Shown here: positions 39,532 through 47,927 of the stretch, one piece after another | Position numbering within the stretch: position 1 is the stretch's first letter | Layout of the letters: each line of letters begins with the position of its first letter | Assembly (NCBI GenBank): GCA_900321605.1 | Contig: ONWR01000018.1 | Location: forward strand, 1 to 51,028 | Direction of reading: 5' to 3' | DNA: 51,028 bases | DNA from: an uncultured Bacteroidales bacterium | GTDB lineage: Bacteria > Bacteroidota > Bacteroidia > Bacteroidales > Paludibacteraceae | Made by a program: the position numbers and the translations under genes | The notes under the pieces: generated by a model | The model's database searches: none | Told to the model about the DNA's origin: nothing | What the model saw: the letters and a program-made list of their open reading frames with translations, nothing else

Positions 39532-41301
39532 ATGAAACGTTTAGTAAAATATTCTTTGATGGTTTGTATCGCATTGGCGTTTACCGCTTGTGTGAAAGAC
39601 CTCAATACCAAACCTATTGACCCGAACTCTTCTACATCCTTTAACCAGGATCGTATGTTCACCAAGTGCTATGCTTGCTTAGCTGTAATTGGTCAGAAGG
39701 GACCGGGTGAAGACTCGGATGTCGAGGATATCGATGCCGGTACTTCCGGTTTCTACCGTACCATCTGGTATTGCAACGAGCTCTCTACCGATGAGGCTTG
39801 GTGGATCTGGGATGATGCGGAAGCAAAACAGTTGAATACCACCAACTGGACCGGTACCAATACCATGATCCGTGCTATCTATACGCGTCTCGTGCTGGAT
39901 ATTAAGTATTGCAACCACTATCTGACCTATGCTTCGGAGGATAACGACGAAGAGAAATACCGTAAGGCAGAAGTGCGCTTCATCCGTGCGTTGCATTTCT
40001 TCTATCTCATGGATATGTATCTCTATGCTCCGTTTGTAACGGAGGATTCCAATGAGTTCCCGCACTTCATTCCGCGTCATCAGCTCTACAGCTGGTTGGT
40101 GGACGAGCTCAAAGAGTTGATCGTTCTCCTGCCGGATCATCGTATTACCAAATACCGTGTTGGTAAAGCAGCTGCAAAACTCCTCTTGGCGCGTATCTAT
40201 CTCAATGCCGATGTCTATAACGCTAAAAACAAAGCATGGATCAAAAGGAGTGCGCTCGATAACGCTATCAAGTATGCTTCGCAGGCTATTCACGATGATG
40301 GACAGCATGATCTTGTTACCTCTCCGATTACTACCGACTCCGGTTTCGTATATTCTGCTTACCAGCGTCTGTTCATGGGTGACAACCATAACGATGATGT
40401 CATCAAGGAGTCTCTCCTCCAAATCTATCAGGACGGTCTCTATGCGCAGAGCTATGCCAGCTCGCAGATGTTGATTGCTGCTAACCGTAACCCGGGTATG
40501 TTGCCTTGGGGTATTGAGAAAGAGTGGCACTCAATGCGTACTTCGCCTACTTTGGTGGACAAGTTCCTCAACGTTAGTACCTTGCAGAATATTGATCGTG
40601 AGACCGCCAAGGGTATGGTTTACGACGAGTACCATATGCCGGCTCAGCTGAAAGATGACCGTGCTATCTTCTGCTCCGATGGTTTGAATACCGGATATAA
40701 GTTTACCATCAATGGTGATATGAATCTGGGTGATACCAAATATATGTTCAACTCTTGGGCAGGACTTAAGTTCACCGGTGTGTATTCTACCGCTTCGCTG
40801 CCGAAATACTCGCCTCGTCAGAGCAAAGACTGGCCTGATACCGATATTCCTTTGCTCCGTTTGGCAGAAGCTTACCTCATTCAGGGTGAAGCAAAAGCAC
40901 GTAAGTCCGGTAACTGGAATGATGCTCTCACAGATGTCAATGTGCTCCGTGACCGTGCAAACGCTCCGAGACTGACCACTATGACTGAAGAGGACATGTT
41001 GGACGAGTGGAGCCGTGAGTTCTGGTATGAAGGTCGTCGTCGTATTGACCTCGTTCGCTTCGACCGTTTCTTCGGACCCGAGTCTGACAAGTATCGCTAC
41101 CACTGGGAAGGACGTATGGGTAAGCAAGACATGCCGCCCGCTGTCAACAGCCCGTTCTTCGTTTCCGGTACACCCGAGTATATGAACTGGTTCCCCGTTC
41201 CATCGGAGGATAAACGCTCTAACCCGAACTACAGAACCGACGTAGAGGGTGATCCCCTCAACACCTATGCGGCACAGGGTGGTGACGGTTATCCGTACTA
41301 A
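39532..41301 (+). CDS. SusD/RagB-type glycan-binding lipoprotein
   Basis: A 589-residue outer-surface lipoprotein that caps SusC and binds the glycan. Lipobox ALAFTAC, with Cys near residue 20. The TPR-like helical SusD fold is shown by ALHFFYLMDMYLYAPFV near residue 165, AAKLLLARIYLNADVY, and the C-terminal RagB pattern LLRLAEAYLIQGEAKARKSGN and FWYEGRRRIDLVRFDRF. It ends in the usual GYPY tail. It belongs to the same operon as susC. Confidence 0.96.
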   Translation: MKRLVKYSLMVCIALAFTACVKDLNTKPIDPNSSTSFNQDRMFTKCYACLAVIGQKGPGEDSDVEDIDAGTSGFYRTIWYCNELSTDEAWWIWDDAEAKQLNTTNWTGTNTMIRAIYTRLVLDIKYCNHYLTYASEDNDEEKYRKAEVRFIRALHFFYLMDMYLYAPFVTEDSNEFPHFIPRHQLYSWLVDELKELIVLLPDHRITKYRVGKAAAKLLLARIYLNADVYNAKNKAWIKRSALDNAIKYASQAIHDDGQHDLVTSPITTDSGFVYSAYQRLFMGDNHNDDVIKESLLQIYQDGLYAQSYASSQMLIAANRNPGMLPWGIEKEWHSMRTSPTLVDKFLNVSTLQNIDRETAKGMVYDEYHMPAQLKDDRAIFCSDGLNTGYKFTINGDMNLGDTKYMFNSWAGLKFTGVYSTASLPKYSPRQSKDWPDTDIPLLRLAEAYLIQGEAKARKSGNWNDALTDVNVLRDRANAPRLTTMTEEDMLDEWSREFWYEGRRRIDLVRFDRFFGPESDKYRYHWEGRMGKQDMPPAVNSPFFVSGTPEYMNWFPVPSEDKRSNPNYRTDVEGDPLNTYAAQGGDGYPY

Positions 41302-41332
41302 TCATTAGAAGATAAATATCGACGTATCGAGC

Positions 41333-41359
41333 TTTTCGATATTATCGATTTATCGAAAA
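41333..41359 (+). terminator. Possible stem-loop after susD
   Basis: Inverted repeat TTTTCGAT / ATCGAAAA with an 11-nt loop, 31 nt after the susD stop. It is A/T-rich without a strong GC stem, so a terminator role is uncertain. Confidence 0.4.
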
Positions 41360-41397
41360 TATTAACAACTAATTAACATTATTAACCAAATTTATGA

Positions 41398-41452
41398 AGT
41401 TTTGTGCTAGTCGAGTGTAAGCTCGCTTACCCAACTCGACGAAGCCAAAACT
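41398..41452. repeat. Nested inverted repeat before the CBM-like gene
   Basis: Three nested stems: AGTTTTG / CAAAACT (41398 and 41446), GTCGAGT / ACTCGAC (41410 and 41434) and GTAAGC-tc-GCTTAC (41417-41430). It shares AAGCTCGCTTAC with the tip of the branched element at 30706-30855. It sits 25 nt before the next start codon. Confidence 0.8.
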
Positions 41453-41477
41453 CCAGAATTTTAAAAAAATTAAAATT

Positions 41478-42854
41478 ATGAAAAAGTTTTATGCTTTTTT
41501 GGCAGCTGCGCTGATGAGTGTTAACGTATTTGCTGCAAAGGACGTAGTTCCGTCTGACGCTGTCCTCGCTAATTACTATGAGCAGGGTAATGTATGCGTA
41601 TGTATTTATGTGCCAGGCGACATGGCTTGTTACGACATCGTTTTAGTCGGATCTTTCCATGCTGATGAAAACAAAAGCTGGATTACTAGTCCTGTGTCTG
41701 ATCTGCCTAAATTTGAGCCGGTAGAAAATTACGACGGTTGGTACGTAGCTTCTTTTACACCGGAGGCTGAACCGGATGCTTCGAAGGGTATTCAGGCAAA
41801 ACCGGTTATGCTGGACGTAGATGGTAACTTCAACTGGTCGTACCAAGTAGGTGCTGCTACCGCTATCCGCGGTGGTGTACAGGTTGTACAAGGTGCTTAT
41901 GCTGGTGAGATTGACCTGATTAACTACGGTGCTGACGCTCCGAACGTATTCACTGTGGACGCTTGGAAAAGCAATCCGTGTACTGCTATTTACCACAATT
42001 ACAAAGTAATTGTTATCAGCGATGGTTGCGATGGTTATGCAGTTCCATTTATCATTGGTGATATGAACAGCTGGGCATTTGAGCAAATGCAGTTGGATGA
42101 GGACCTCACCCTTGCTAATGACGCTCCGACTTACACGTACTACAAGAAAATGGCTGAGAATACTAAATATCAGATCGTTAGTGGTTTGGTTGATGATAAT
42201 GGTGAAATCGTTGAAGCTCCGGCTTGGAGTGACATCGCTTACATGCAGAAGCTCGTTGACGAAATGTGGGTTCGTATCCCGGGTGAGGAAGGTGACAACC
42301 AGCTGACCCATGAGAACGCTGAGATCGTATGGGATCTCCGCGCTGAGGATCTCCGTTGGGCTCGTTGCGATGATTCGCCTATTGAGACCGTTGAGGTTAG
42401 TGTTAAACTCCCGGCAGCGAACTTCCCTGTAGAAGGCGTAGAAATCATCGGTTCTTTCGATGATTGGGCTGGTACTGCTATGGAAATGGATGGTGATGTC
42501 TATAAAGCAACTGTCGAGGCTAAGGCTTCGCAGTTCTTCAAGTTCCGCTCCGCTGGTAAATGGCCGGGTGATGAAGGTGGTACCGAAATCGAGGTTTATC
42601 GCGCTGACGATGAGTGGACTGCCATTCAGAATAACGAACTCGTATTTGGTCAACTCTGGGAGGGCGAAGAAGGTGCTCGTACTTTGTACATTGACTTAAG
42701 CGATGCTGAAGCTTATCGTTGGCAAGCACGTGAGGAGCAAGGTATCGAGAACGTTGTTCTGACCGAGAAGGCTCACAAAGTTGTTGTTGATGGTGTTATC
42801 TACATCGTTCGTGACAACAAACTCTTCAACCTCCAAGGTGCACAAGTTCGCTAA
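41478..42854 (+). CDS. Secreted CBM/E-set-like protein in the SusCD locus
   Basis: A 458-residue exported protein with signal MKKFYAFLAAALMSVNVFA. The region near residues 315-390 (VEGVEIIGSFDDWAGTAMEM, then FKFRSAGKWPG) resembles glycogen-binding E-set/CBM48-like domains. Residues 20-230 are beta-rich with a second possible copy (YAVPFIIGDMNSWAFEQM). The C-terminus ends in KVVVDGVIYIVRDNKLFN plus GAQVR, a tail like that of the beta-helix protein near 14261. Its place after susD matches SusE/SusF-type surface glycan-binding proteins, but it lacks a lipobox, so release or sorting by the C-terminal tail is likelier. An alpha-glucan substrate is an inference. Confidence 0.75.
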   Translation: MKKFYAFLAAALMSVNVFAAKDVVPSDAVLANYYEQGNVCVCIYVPGDMACYDIVLVGSFHADENKSWITSPVSDLPKFEPVENYDGWYVASFTPEAEPDASKGIQAKPVMLDVDGNFNWSYQVGAATAIRGGVQVVQGAYAGEIDLINYGADAPNVFTVDAWKSNPCTAIYHNYKVIVISDGCDGYAVPFIIGDMNSWAFEQMQLDEDLTLANDAPTYTYYKKMAENTKYQIVSGLVDDNGEIVEAPAWSDIAYMQKLVDEMWVRIPGEEGDNQLTHENAEIVWDLRAEDLRWARCDDSPIETVEVSVKLPAANFPVEGVEIIGSFDDWAGTAMEMDGDVYKATVEAKASQFFKFRSAGKWPGDEGGTEIEVYRADDEWTAIQNNELVFGQLWEGEEGARTLYIDLSDAEAYRWQAREEQGIENVVLTEKAHKVVVDGVIYIVRDNKLFNLQGAQVR

Positions 42855-42875
42855 TCAACGACTTACACACAAAAG

Positions 42876-42901
42876 AATAGGAGCGTTTCGACGCTCCTAT
42901 T
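42876..42901. terminator. Terminator of the SusCD locus
   Basis: A perfect 11-bp stem AATAGGAGCGT / ACGCTCCTATT closed by a TTCG tetraloop, with pyrimidine tracts after it. It lies between the convergent CBM-like and GH2 genes. Confidence 0.92.
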
Positions 42902-42922
42902 TCTTTTATCCTACAGGTCTAC

Positions 42923-42975
42923 CGGTCTGTACTCTGTCAGTGAAACGGTCTGTATTCTGTCAGCGTTAGCGGTCT
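42923..42975. repeat. 23-bp repeats of the CGGTCTGT family at the GH2 3' end
   Basis: cggtctgtactctgtcagtgaaa (23 bp), a 24-bp variant, then cggtct. These are the rlmN 16-bp units extended by seven bases. The array supplies the last codons and TAA of the GH2 gene. Confidence 0.88.
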
Positions 42976-45440
42976 ATTCGAAAACTTCCCTTGGAATGTT
43001 TCCGAACAATAAACGTGCATTGACCTGCGAACGCGTGCATCTGCGGTTCTACAAAACTGTCCAGACATGCAGCATCGCCGTTAGCAGCTGCTACAAATCC
43101 TTCGCCTTCATAGCGAATGACGTTATTGGCATTCGGGCAGAGATGACCGTCTTTATCTACCACGCGCACGGTGTAGTAGCATAACTCCTCCGGTTGCTCT
43201 TTCTCGTTTGCCCAAACCACCTCTACATGATCCGGCTCTCCGGCAGTGTAGATCTTCTCACGTGCTGCCTCTTTGCCCTCTGCGTCATAAGCGACCACTT
43301 CTATCTCGCCTTGCTCAAACGGCACATCGAACCACATCAGTCGGTAACGGGGCAATAACTCCGGTCTCGGTGCCGAACCCCAAACAGGAATCTCAAACTG
43401 ACCCACTTTCGGCATCTCGCTCACATTAGCCTCTAACCGTTCGCCTTTCGCCATCTGCTCTGCCTCTTCTTTCGTTGCATGACGCAGTTTGCCGTAACTC
43501 TTACCGTTAACAAACAGCTCTGCCTGAGGATAACTCGTATAGCAGAAGACAGGCACAAGATCGCCTTCCTTCCAGTTCCAGTGCGGCAACAGATGCAAAG
43601 TGGCGTCCTCTTTGTTCCACTGACTGCGATACAGCCAATAACGGTCTTTGGGCAGCGAAGCCAAGTCGATTATTCCGAAATAGCTGCTATGACTGGGCCA
43701 TGCGTCCGTATCGTACGGAGAGGGTTCGCCTAAGTAATCAAAACCTGTCCAGACAAACTGTCCGAGCGTCCAATCATAATCGTCCTGCAACTGAAAATCC
43801 TGCTCCGGTAGTCCCGACCATGCGCAGTACTCGAGGTCATAACCCGAAGACTGCTGATCCTCGTAGAGCGCGTCCGGCTGAATGAGGGCAGGGATCTTAT
43901 ATACCCCTCGGCTGGAGACGGTAGAAGCCGTTTCGGAGCCTAAGATCATCTTCTGCGGCAGGTTCTCGTAACCCTCTATATACCGTCCTGTACGGTAGTT
44001 GAAACCCGGTATCTCCACCGCTGCACCAAACCCGTTGTGGATCACGTGCATCGCTTGATCCATGCCGTTCGTTACCGGACGGGTGGGGTCGAGTTGATGG
44101 AACAACTCCTGTAACTTCGTGACAATCTCAATACCGTCCGGCAGCACTTGGTTCCAAACCTCGTTACCGCTCGACCAAAGCATCACAGAAGCGTTGTTGC
44201 GGTAGTGCTTCACCATGTTGGTGATGTCCCATTTCCACCAGTCGTCGAACTCCACGCTGTAGTCATTCTCCGTCTTGCCGTGGTTCCATACATCGAAAGG
44301 CTCGATCATCATCATCATTCCCATCTCGTCGCAGAGCTCTACGAGTTCCGGAGCCGGCATGTTATGACTGGTGCGGATAGCGTCGCAACCCATCTCTTTG
44401 AGCATCGTGATCTGGTGCTTAAGGGCGTCCTTATGCACCGCTGCACCCAAGGGACCTAAGTCATGGTGGTTGCACACACCCTTGAACTTACGGGTCTGAC
44501 CGTTGAGCTGGAACCCCTTCTCGGCGGTGTAGCTGATAGACCGGATACCGAAACGCGTCTCTACCTCATCAAGCAGTTCTTCGCCCTTCAGCACTTTCGT
44601 ACGTGCAACATATAGATTTGGCGTCTCCGGACTCCAAAGATGCGGTTTCGCCACTTGCGTTTGCCCCTCTTGACCTTCTATCGTGGCTACCACCTTGCCG
44701 TCATAGAGTATGTCGGTCTGAATTCTGAAATCTGAATCCTGAATTCTAATCTCCTCCACGCCATCTTGCAACTCCACCTCTATCGTTACCGTAGCTTGGT
44801 CCTTTTTAACTTCCGGAGTGCGCACTAACACGCCGAAGGTCGGTATATGAATCGGGTTCGTTTCTACCAGATGTACGTTTCTGTACAGACCGGCACCCGG
44901 GTACCAACGGCTCTGCTGCGGTTTGTTCTCCAAATAGACATCAATGGTCACCTCTGAACTCTGATCTCTGAATTCTGAATTCTCTATCAGTTGCGGCAAA
45001 ATATAGCAGTCAAAGGTGTTGTACCCGTACGGCCAATAGACCATCTCTTCGCCGTTCACATAGACGTCGGCATGACTCATCGCGCCGTCAAAAACGAGGG
45101 TGTAGAACTTCTCTTTGTTCACTTTCACCTTCGTGCGGTAGTGTCCTTTGCCCATCCATGGGAGACCACCGCTACGTCCTGTTTTCCACGTCGGTTCTTT
45201 CTCGCCGTTCTGCACCACGATCACCTCTTGCAGGTCGTTCGCACGGTCGAAAGGACCGCTGATTGCCCAGTCATGCGGGATCGTGACCTCTTGCCAAACG
45301 GGGTTCTCCGTGGTGTCTTGGGTAAACTGCCACTGACGAATCAGTGTATCCGTACGGACAGATTGCTTATCCGTACAAGCATAAAACACCATGCTACTGA
45401 TCAGCAGCATGGTATAAAGAATATATGATTTACCTTTCAT
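42966..45440 (-). CDS. Glycoside hydrolase family 2, beta-galactosidase-like lipoprotein
   Basis: An 824-residue lipoprotein (signal MKGKSYILYTMLLISSMVFY, then AC) of family GH2. The N-terminal sugar-binding domain has WQEVTIPHDWAISGPFD and GGLPWMGKGHYR. The catalytic TIM barrel starts near residue 300. The acid/base Glu is in MLWSSGNEVWNQ and the nucleophile Glu in LGSETASTVSSRG. A DUF4982-type domain and a C-terminal Ig-like domain follow. Three heptamer inserts lie at residues about 152-163, 231-242 and 662-673. The last three codons come from another repeat. Position after galM and galK supports beta-galactosidase activity feeding galactose metabolism. Confidence 0.9.
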   Translation of the reverse strand: MKGKSYILYTMLLISSMVFYACTDKQSVRTDTLIRQWQFTQDTTENPVWQEVTIPHDWAISGPFDRANDLQEVIVVQNGEKEPTWKTGRSGGLPWMGKGHYRTKVKVNKEKFYTLVFDGAMSHADVYVNGEEMVYWPYGYNTFDCYILPQLIENSEFRDQSSEVTIDVYLENKPQQSRWYPGAGLYRNVHLVETNPIHIPTFGVLVRTPEVKKDQATVTIEVELQDGVEEIRIQDSDFRIQTDILYDGKVVATIEGQEGQTQVAKPHLWSPETPNLYVARTKVLKGEELLDEVETRFGIRSISYTAEKGFQLNGQTRKFKGVCNHHDLGPLGAAVHKDALKHQITMLKEMGCDAIRTSHNMPAPELVELCDEMGMMMMIEPFDVWNHGKTENDYSVEFDDWWKWDITNMVKHYRNNASVMLWSSGNEVWNQVLPDGIEIVTKLQELFHQLDPTRPVTNGMDQAMHVIHNGFGAAVEIPGFNYRTGRYIEGYENLPQKMILGSETASTVSSRGVYKIPALIQPDALYEDQQSSGYDLEYCAWSGLPEQDFQLQDDYDWTLGQFVWTGFDYLGEPSPYDTDAWPSHSSYFGIIDLASLPKDRYWLYRSQWNKEDATLHLLPHWNWKEGDLVPVFCYTSYPQAELFVNGKSYGKLRHATKEEAEQMAKGERLEANVSEMPKVGQFEIPVWGSAPRPELLPRYRLMWFDVPFEQGEIEVVAYDAEGKEAAREKIYTAGEPDHVEVVWANEKEQPEELCYYTVRVVDKDGHLCPNANNVIRYEGEGFVAAANGDAACLDSFVEPQMHAFAGQCTFIVRKHSKGSFRIDR
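43424..43458. repeat. CTTTCGC/CTCTAAC heptamers in the GH2 gene
   Basis: Units cattagc, ctctaac, cgttcgc, ctttcgc, catctgc encode residues about 662-673. Confidence 0.82.
44717..44751. repeat. TCTGAAT heptamers in the GH2 gene, copy A
   Basis: tctgaat, tctgaaa, tctgaat, cctgaat, tctaatc encode residues about 231-242, in a surface region of the N-terminal beta domains. Confidence 0.87.
44953..44987. repeat. TCTGAAT heptamers in the GH2 gene, copy B
   Basis: tctgaac, tctgatc, tctgaat, tctgaat, tctctat encode residues about 152-163, directly before the conserved VTIDVYLEN segment. Confidence 0.87.
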
Positions 45441-45442
45441 TC

Positions 45443-45477
45443 GTAATTCTTAATTCTTAATTTTTAATTTTTAATTA
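45443..45477. repeat. TTAATTT heptamers between galM and the GH2 gene
   Basis: Five 7-bp units (gtaattc, ttaattc, ttaattt, ttaattt, ttaatta) fill nearly the whole gap and provide the TAA of galM. Confidence 0.92.
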
Positions 45478-46485
45478 CAGAAATCGGTATTCGGTGGTTT
45501 CGTCTAATTTCTCTCCGGGCATCAGAACGACATTCGGGAAATCGTCATGGTGAACGCTGTCCGGCCAGTTTTGTGCTTCCAGACATACGGCATGTTGGAT
45601 GTCGTACATCGAGCCGCTTTTGCCTTCATGCTGCTCGATCCAGTTGCCGGTATAGACCTGCAAACCTTTCATCGTCGTCCAGCACTCCATCGTCCGTCCG
45701 TCAGCCTGTAAGGTCGCCGCATGACGCAACTCTTTCGGCGCATCGGCTGCGCAGAGACACCAGTTGTTGTCTATGCCTCGCCAAACCTCAAAGAACTTAT
45801 CGTGCATCCTGTCTCCCAGACGAACCGGTTGACGGAAATCCATCGGTGTGCCCTCTACGTCCTTGATCTCGCCGGTCGGACAGGTGAACTCGTCAAACGG
45901 CGTGTACCGGTCTGCGAATACCTGAAGCACATGGTCGTCCACCGTTCCGCTGCCCTCACCTGCAAGGTTGAAGTACGCGTGGTTGGTCATTGCTACCAGG
46001 GTGGGGGCATCGGTCTTCGCTTCGTAGTGAATAACGAGACGGTTGTCTTTGGTCGCCGTATAGGTCACCCATACGTCCAGATTGCCGGGATAACCCTCCT
46101 CGCCGTCCTTGGAGCGGTAGTGCAGCTTGATCTCATAGATGCTTTGTTCCACCACCTCCCACATCTTGGCGTTGAAACCCTCGATGCCGCCATGCAGACT
46201 GTTCGGACCGTTGTTGATGGGCAGTTTATAAACTTTCAACTTTCCACTTTCATCTTTCAACTCAAACACTCCTCCCTTGATGCGGTTCGCTACTCGTCCG
46301 CAGATAGCATTGAAATAGGTCTCTTGGGTACGCCATTCGTCCGCGGTACGGAAGCCAAGAACAATGTCCTTGACTTCCCCTTTGCGGTTTGCGACCAGCA
46401 GTTTGGTGATCTTTGCCCCGAGATTCGAGATCTCCACTTTCAACCCACCACTGCTCTTAATTGTATAAAACTGAATCGGTTTCAC
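45475..46485 (-). CDS. galM: Aldose 1-epimerase (galactose mutarotase)
   Basis: A 336-residue cytoplasmic mutarotase that interconverts alpha and beta galactose before GalK acts. Motifs: NGPNSLHGGIEGFNAKMW, the catalytic His in MTNHAYFNLAGEG, DRYTPFDEFTCPTGEI, and the late catalytic Glu in CLEAQNWPDS. Residues about 74-85 (Glu/Lys/Ser-rich, between GVFELKDE and YKLPINNG) are encoded by CTTTCAA heptamers (46233-46267). It is the middle gene of the operon, 37 nt after galK. Confidence 0.95.
   Translation of the reverse strand: MKPIQFYTIKSSGGLKVEISNLGAKITKLLVANRKGEVKDIVLGFRTADEWRTQETYFNAICGRVANRIKGGVFELKDESGKLKVYKLPINNGPNSLHGGIEGFNAKMWEVVEQSIYEIKLHYRSKDGEEGYPGNLDVWVTYTATKDNRLVIHYEAKTDAPTLVAMTNHAYFNLAGEGSGTVDDHVLQVFADRYTPFDEFTCPTGEIKDVEGTPMDFRQPVRLGDRMHDKFFEVWRGIDNNWCLCAADAPKELRHAATLQADGRTMECWTTMKGLQVYTGNWIEQHEGKSGSMYDIQHAVCLEAQNWPDSVHHDDFPNVVLMPGEKLDETTEYRFL
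46233..46267. repeat. CTTTCAA heptamers inside galM
   Basis: Units ctttcaa, ctttcca, ctttcat, ctttcaa, ctcaaac. It is the same family as the two CTTTCAA arrays in rimO. Confidence 0.88.
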
Positions 46486-46490
46486 GAAAT

Positions 46491-46520
46491 ATTAATTATT
46501 AATTATTCATTATTAATTAT
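46491..46520. repeat. ATTAATT/ATTCATT heptamers between galK and galM
   Basis: Four 7-bp units fill the 37-nt spacer between the two genes, stopping three bases short of the galK stop. Confidence 0.88.
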
Positions 46521-46522
46521 CT

Positions 46523-47728
46523 TCACGCAAGGCGTGTTACTCCGTCTCCAATCTCCGCTACATAGAAATCTGCCTTGAGTCCGGTTTTCTTCTCGTACTC
46601 GGCGCCTACGAACGCTTTGAAATGCTCGATGGCTTCCTCTTTGACGAGGCTCACGGTGCAACCACCGAAACCGCCTCCGGTCATACGGCTTCCGAGAACA
46701 CCCTCTACCTGCCAAGCGGCTTCAGCAAGAGCGTCCAACTCCGGACCGGTCACTTCGTAGTCATCGCGCAGCGACACATGACTGGCGGTCATCAGTTCAC
46801 CGAAATAAGCGATCTCACCTTTCTTGAGCGCCTCTACAGCAGCTGCCGTACGGGCTACTTCGCCTACCACGTGACGCGCACGTTTCTTAGCTATCGGGTC
46901 GGTGATAGCGCTCTCTACTTGTGCCCAGTCTTCTTCTGTCAGTTCGGCAAGGAACTTGATCGGTTTCACTTTGCTGATCTGCTCTACAGCCGTGTGGCAT
47001 TGACGTACACGGTCGTTATACGCACCGCTGTCCAAGTGGTGAGGACTATGGGTATTGCTGATCACTACTTTGATGCCCTCTAATTTCACGGGTACGTGCT
47101 CGAACTCTAAGGTGTCGCAGTTGAGGTAGATAGCATGATCTTTCTTGCCCTGCGCCGAAGCGAACTGATCCATCACACCGCACATCACGCCTGCGTACTC
47201 ATGCTCGCAAGCTTGACCGATGAGTGCCAACTCCGTGCGATATTTTTTCTCGCTCTCCGGTCCGCTCATCCACTCATCCACTAATCCTTTCATCATCTCC
47301 TCTGTAAACGCGCGCGCAGTAACCACTTCCATTGCGGCACTACTGCTCAGACCGGCTCCTGCAGGTACGTTACCGTAGTACAACAGGTCATAACCGCTCT
47401 CCAATTTAGCCTCCGGATGACGGCGGGCGATGATGTCAATACAGCCTAAAGCGTAGTTGCACCATGCGCGATCTGCCTGCGGTTTGATTTCTGAAATTGG
47501 AATACTGTAAGTCTGCTCCATGTTCAGCGATTTGAAGCGCAGTACGCCGTCCTCATTCTTACTCATCAGCAGCCATGCACCAAAACTCAATGCGCAGGGG
47601 AACACACAACCACCATTGTAGTCGGTGTGCTCGCCGATGAGGTTTACTCGTCCCGGGGAAAAAAACATCTTCTCTGCTTTACGACCGTATGCTTGTTCGA
47701 AAGCAGCATTCATCTCTTGTGTTGTCAT
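46523..47728 (-). CDS. galK: Galactokinase
   Basis: A 401-residue GHMP kinase phosphorylating galactose to galactose-1-phosphate in the Leloir pathway. The galactokinase signature is GRVNLIGEHTDYNGG near residue 28. The GHMP ATP loop is GNVPAGAGLSSSAAMEV near 118. The C-terminal motif is GSRMTGGGFGGCTVSLV. I start at ATG 47728 (MTTQEMNAAFEQAYG). The frame stays open upstream to 47899, but that stretch contains the promoter at 47767-47797. Residues about 145-155 (LVDEWMSGPES region) come from four octamer units (47265-47296) not expected in the family. It is the first gene of galK-galM-GH2. Confidence 0.96.
   Translation of the reverse strand: MTTQEMNAAFEQAYGRKAEKMFFSPGRVNLIGEHTDYNGGCVFPCALSFGAWLLMSKNEDGVLRFKSLNMEQTYSIPISEIKPQADRAWCNYALGCIDIIARRHPEAKLESGYDLLYYGNVPAGAGLSSSAAMEVVTARAFTEEMMKGLVDEWMSGPESEKKYRTELALIGQACEHEYAGVMCGVMDQFASAQGKKDHAIYLNCDTLEFEHVPVKLEGIKVVISNTHSPHHLDSGAYNDRVRQCHTAVEQISKVKPIKFLAELTEEDWAQVESAITDPIAKKRARHVVGEVARTAAAVEALKKGEIAYFGELMTASHVSLRDDYEVTGPELDALAEAAWQVEGVLGSRMTGGGFGGCTVSLVKEEAIEHFKAFVGAEYEKKTGLKADFYVAEIGDGVTRLA
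47265..47296. repeat. CTCATCCA octamers inside galK
   Basis: Units ctcatcca, ctcatcca, ctaatcct, ttcatcat total 32 nt. It is the same octamer family as the recQ leader. Gain or loss of one unit would shift the galK frame. Confidence 0.9.
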
Positions 47729-47766
47729 AGTAATCGTTTTTATTAAATTTACACTAATTTTGAGTG

Positions 47767-47797
47767 CAAAGGTACGAAAAATTATTGAAATATACAA
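47767..47797 (-). promoter_or_regulatory. Promoter of the gal operon
   Basis: Minus strand TTG (47797-47795) and TACCTTTG (47774-47767), spacer 20. The leader to galK is about 30 nt. It is divergent from the promoter at 47847-47877. Confidence 0.85.
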
Positions 47798-47846
47798 AAA
47801 AAATGAAAAAAAATGTCCATTTATGTTATAAAACATACTAAAAGTA

Positions 47847-47877
47847 TTGCGTCTTTCGTAAAAAAGTAGTAACTTTG
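47847..47877 (+). promoter_or_regulatory. Promoter for the 47928 membrane protein gene
   Basis: TTG at 47847-47849 and TAACTTTG at 47870-47877, spacer 20. Confidence 0.85.
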
Positions 47878-47927
47878 CAGCAAATTTTAAAATAGGCATA
47901 TATTAACCTTATAAAAACAATACTGAT

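Noticed and set aside
39679-40530. A 283-codon frame antisense to susD.
   Set aside because: Shadow of SusD coding sequence; no start context or recognisable domain.
47729-47899. Longer galactokinase start at 47899.
   Set aside because: The extra codons cover the operon promoter and are hydrophobic A/T-rich sequence unlike GalK.
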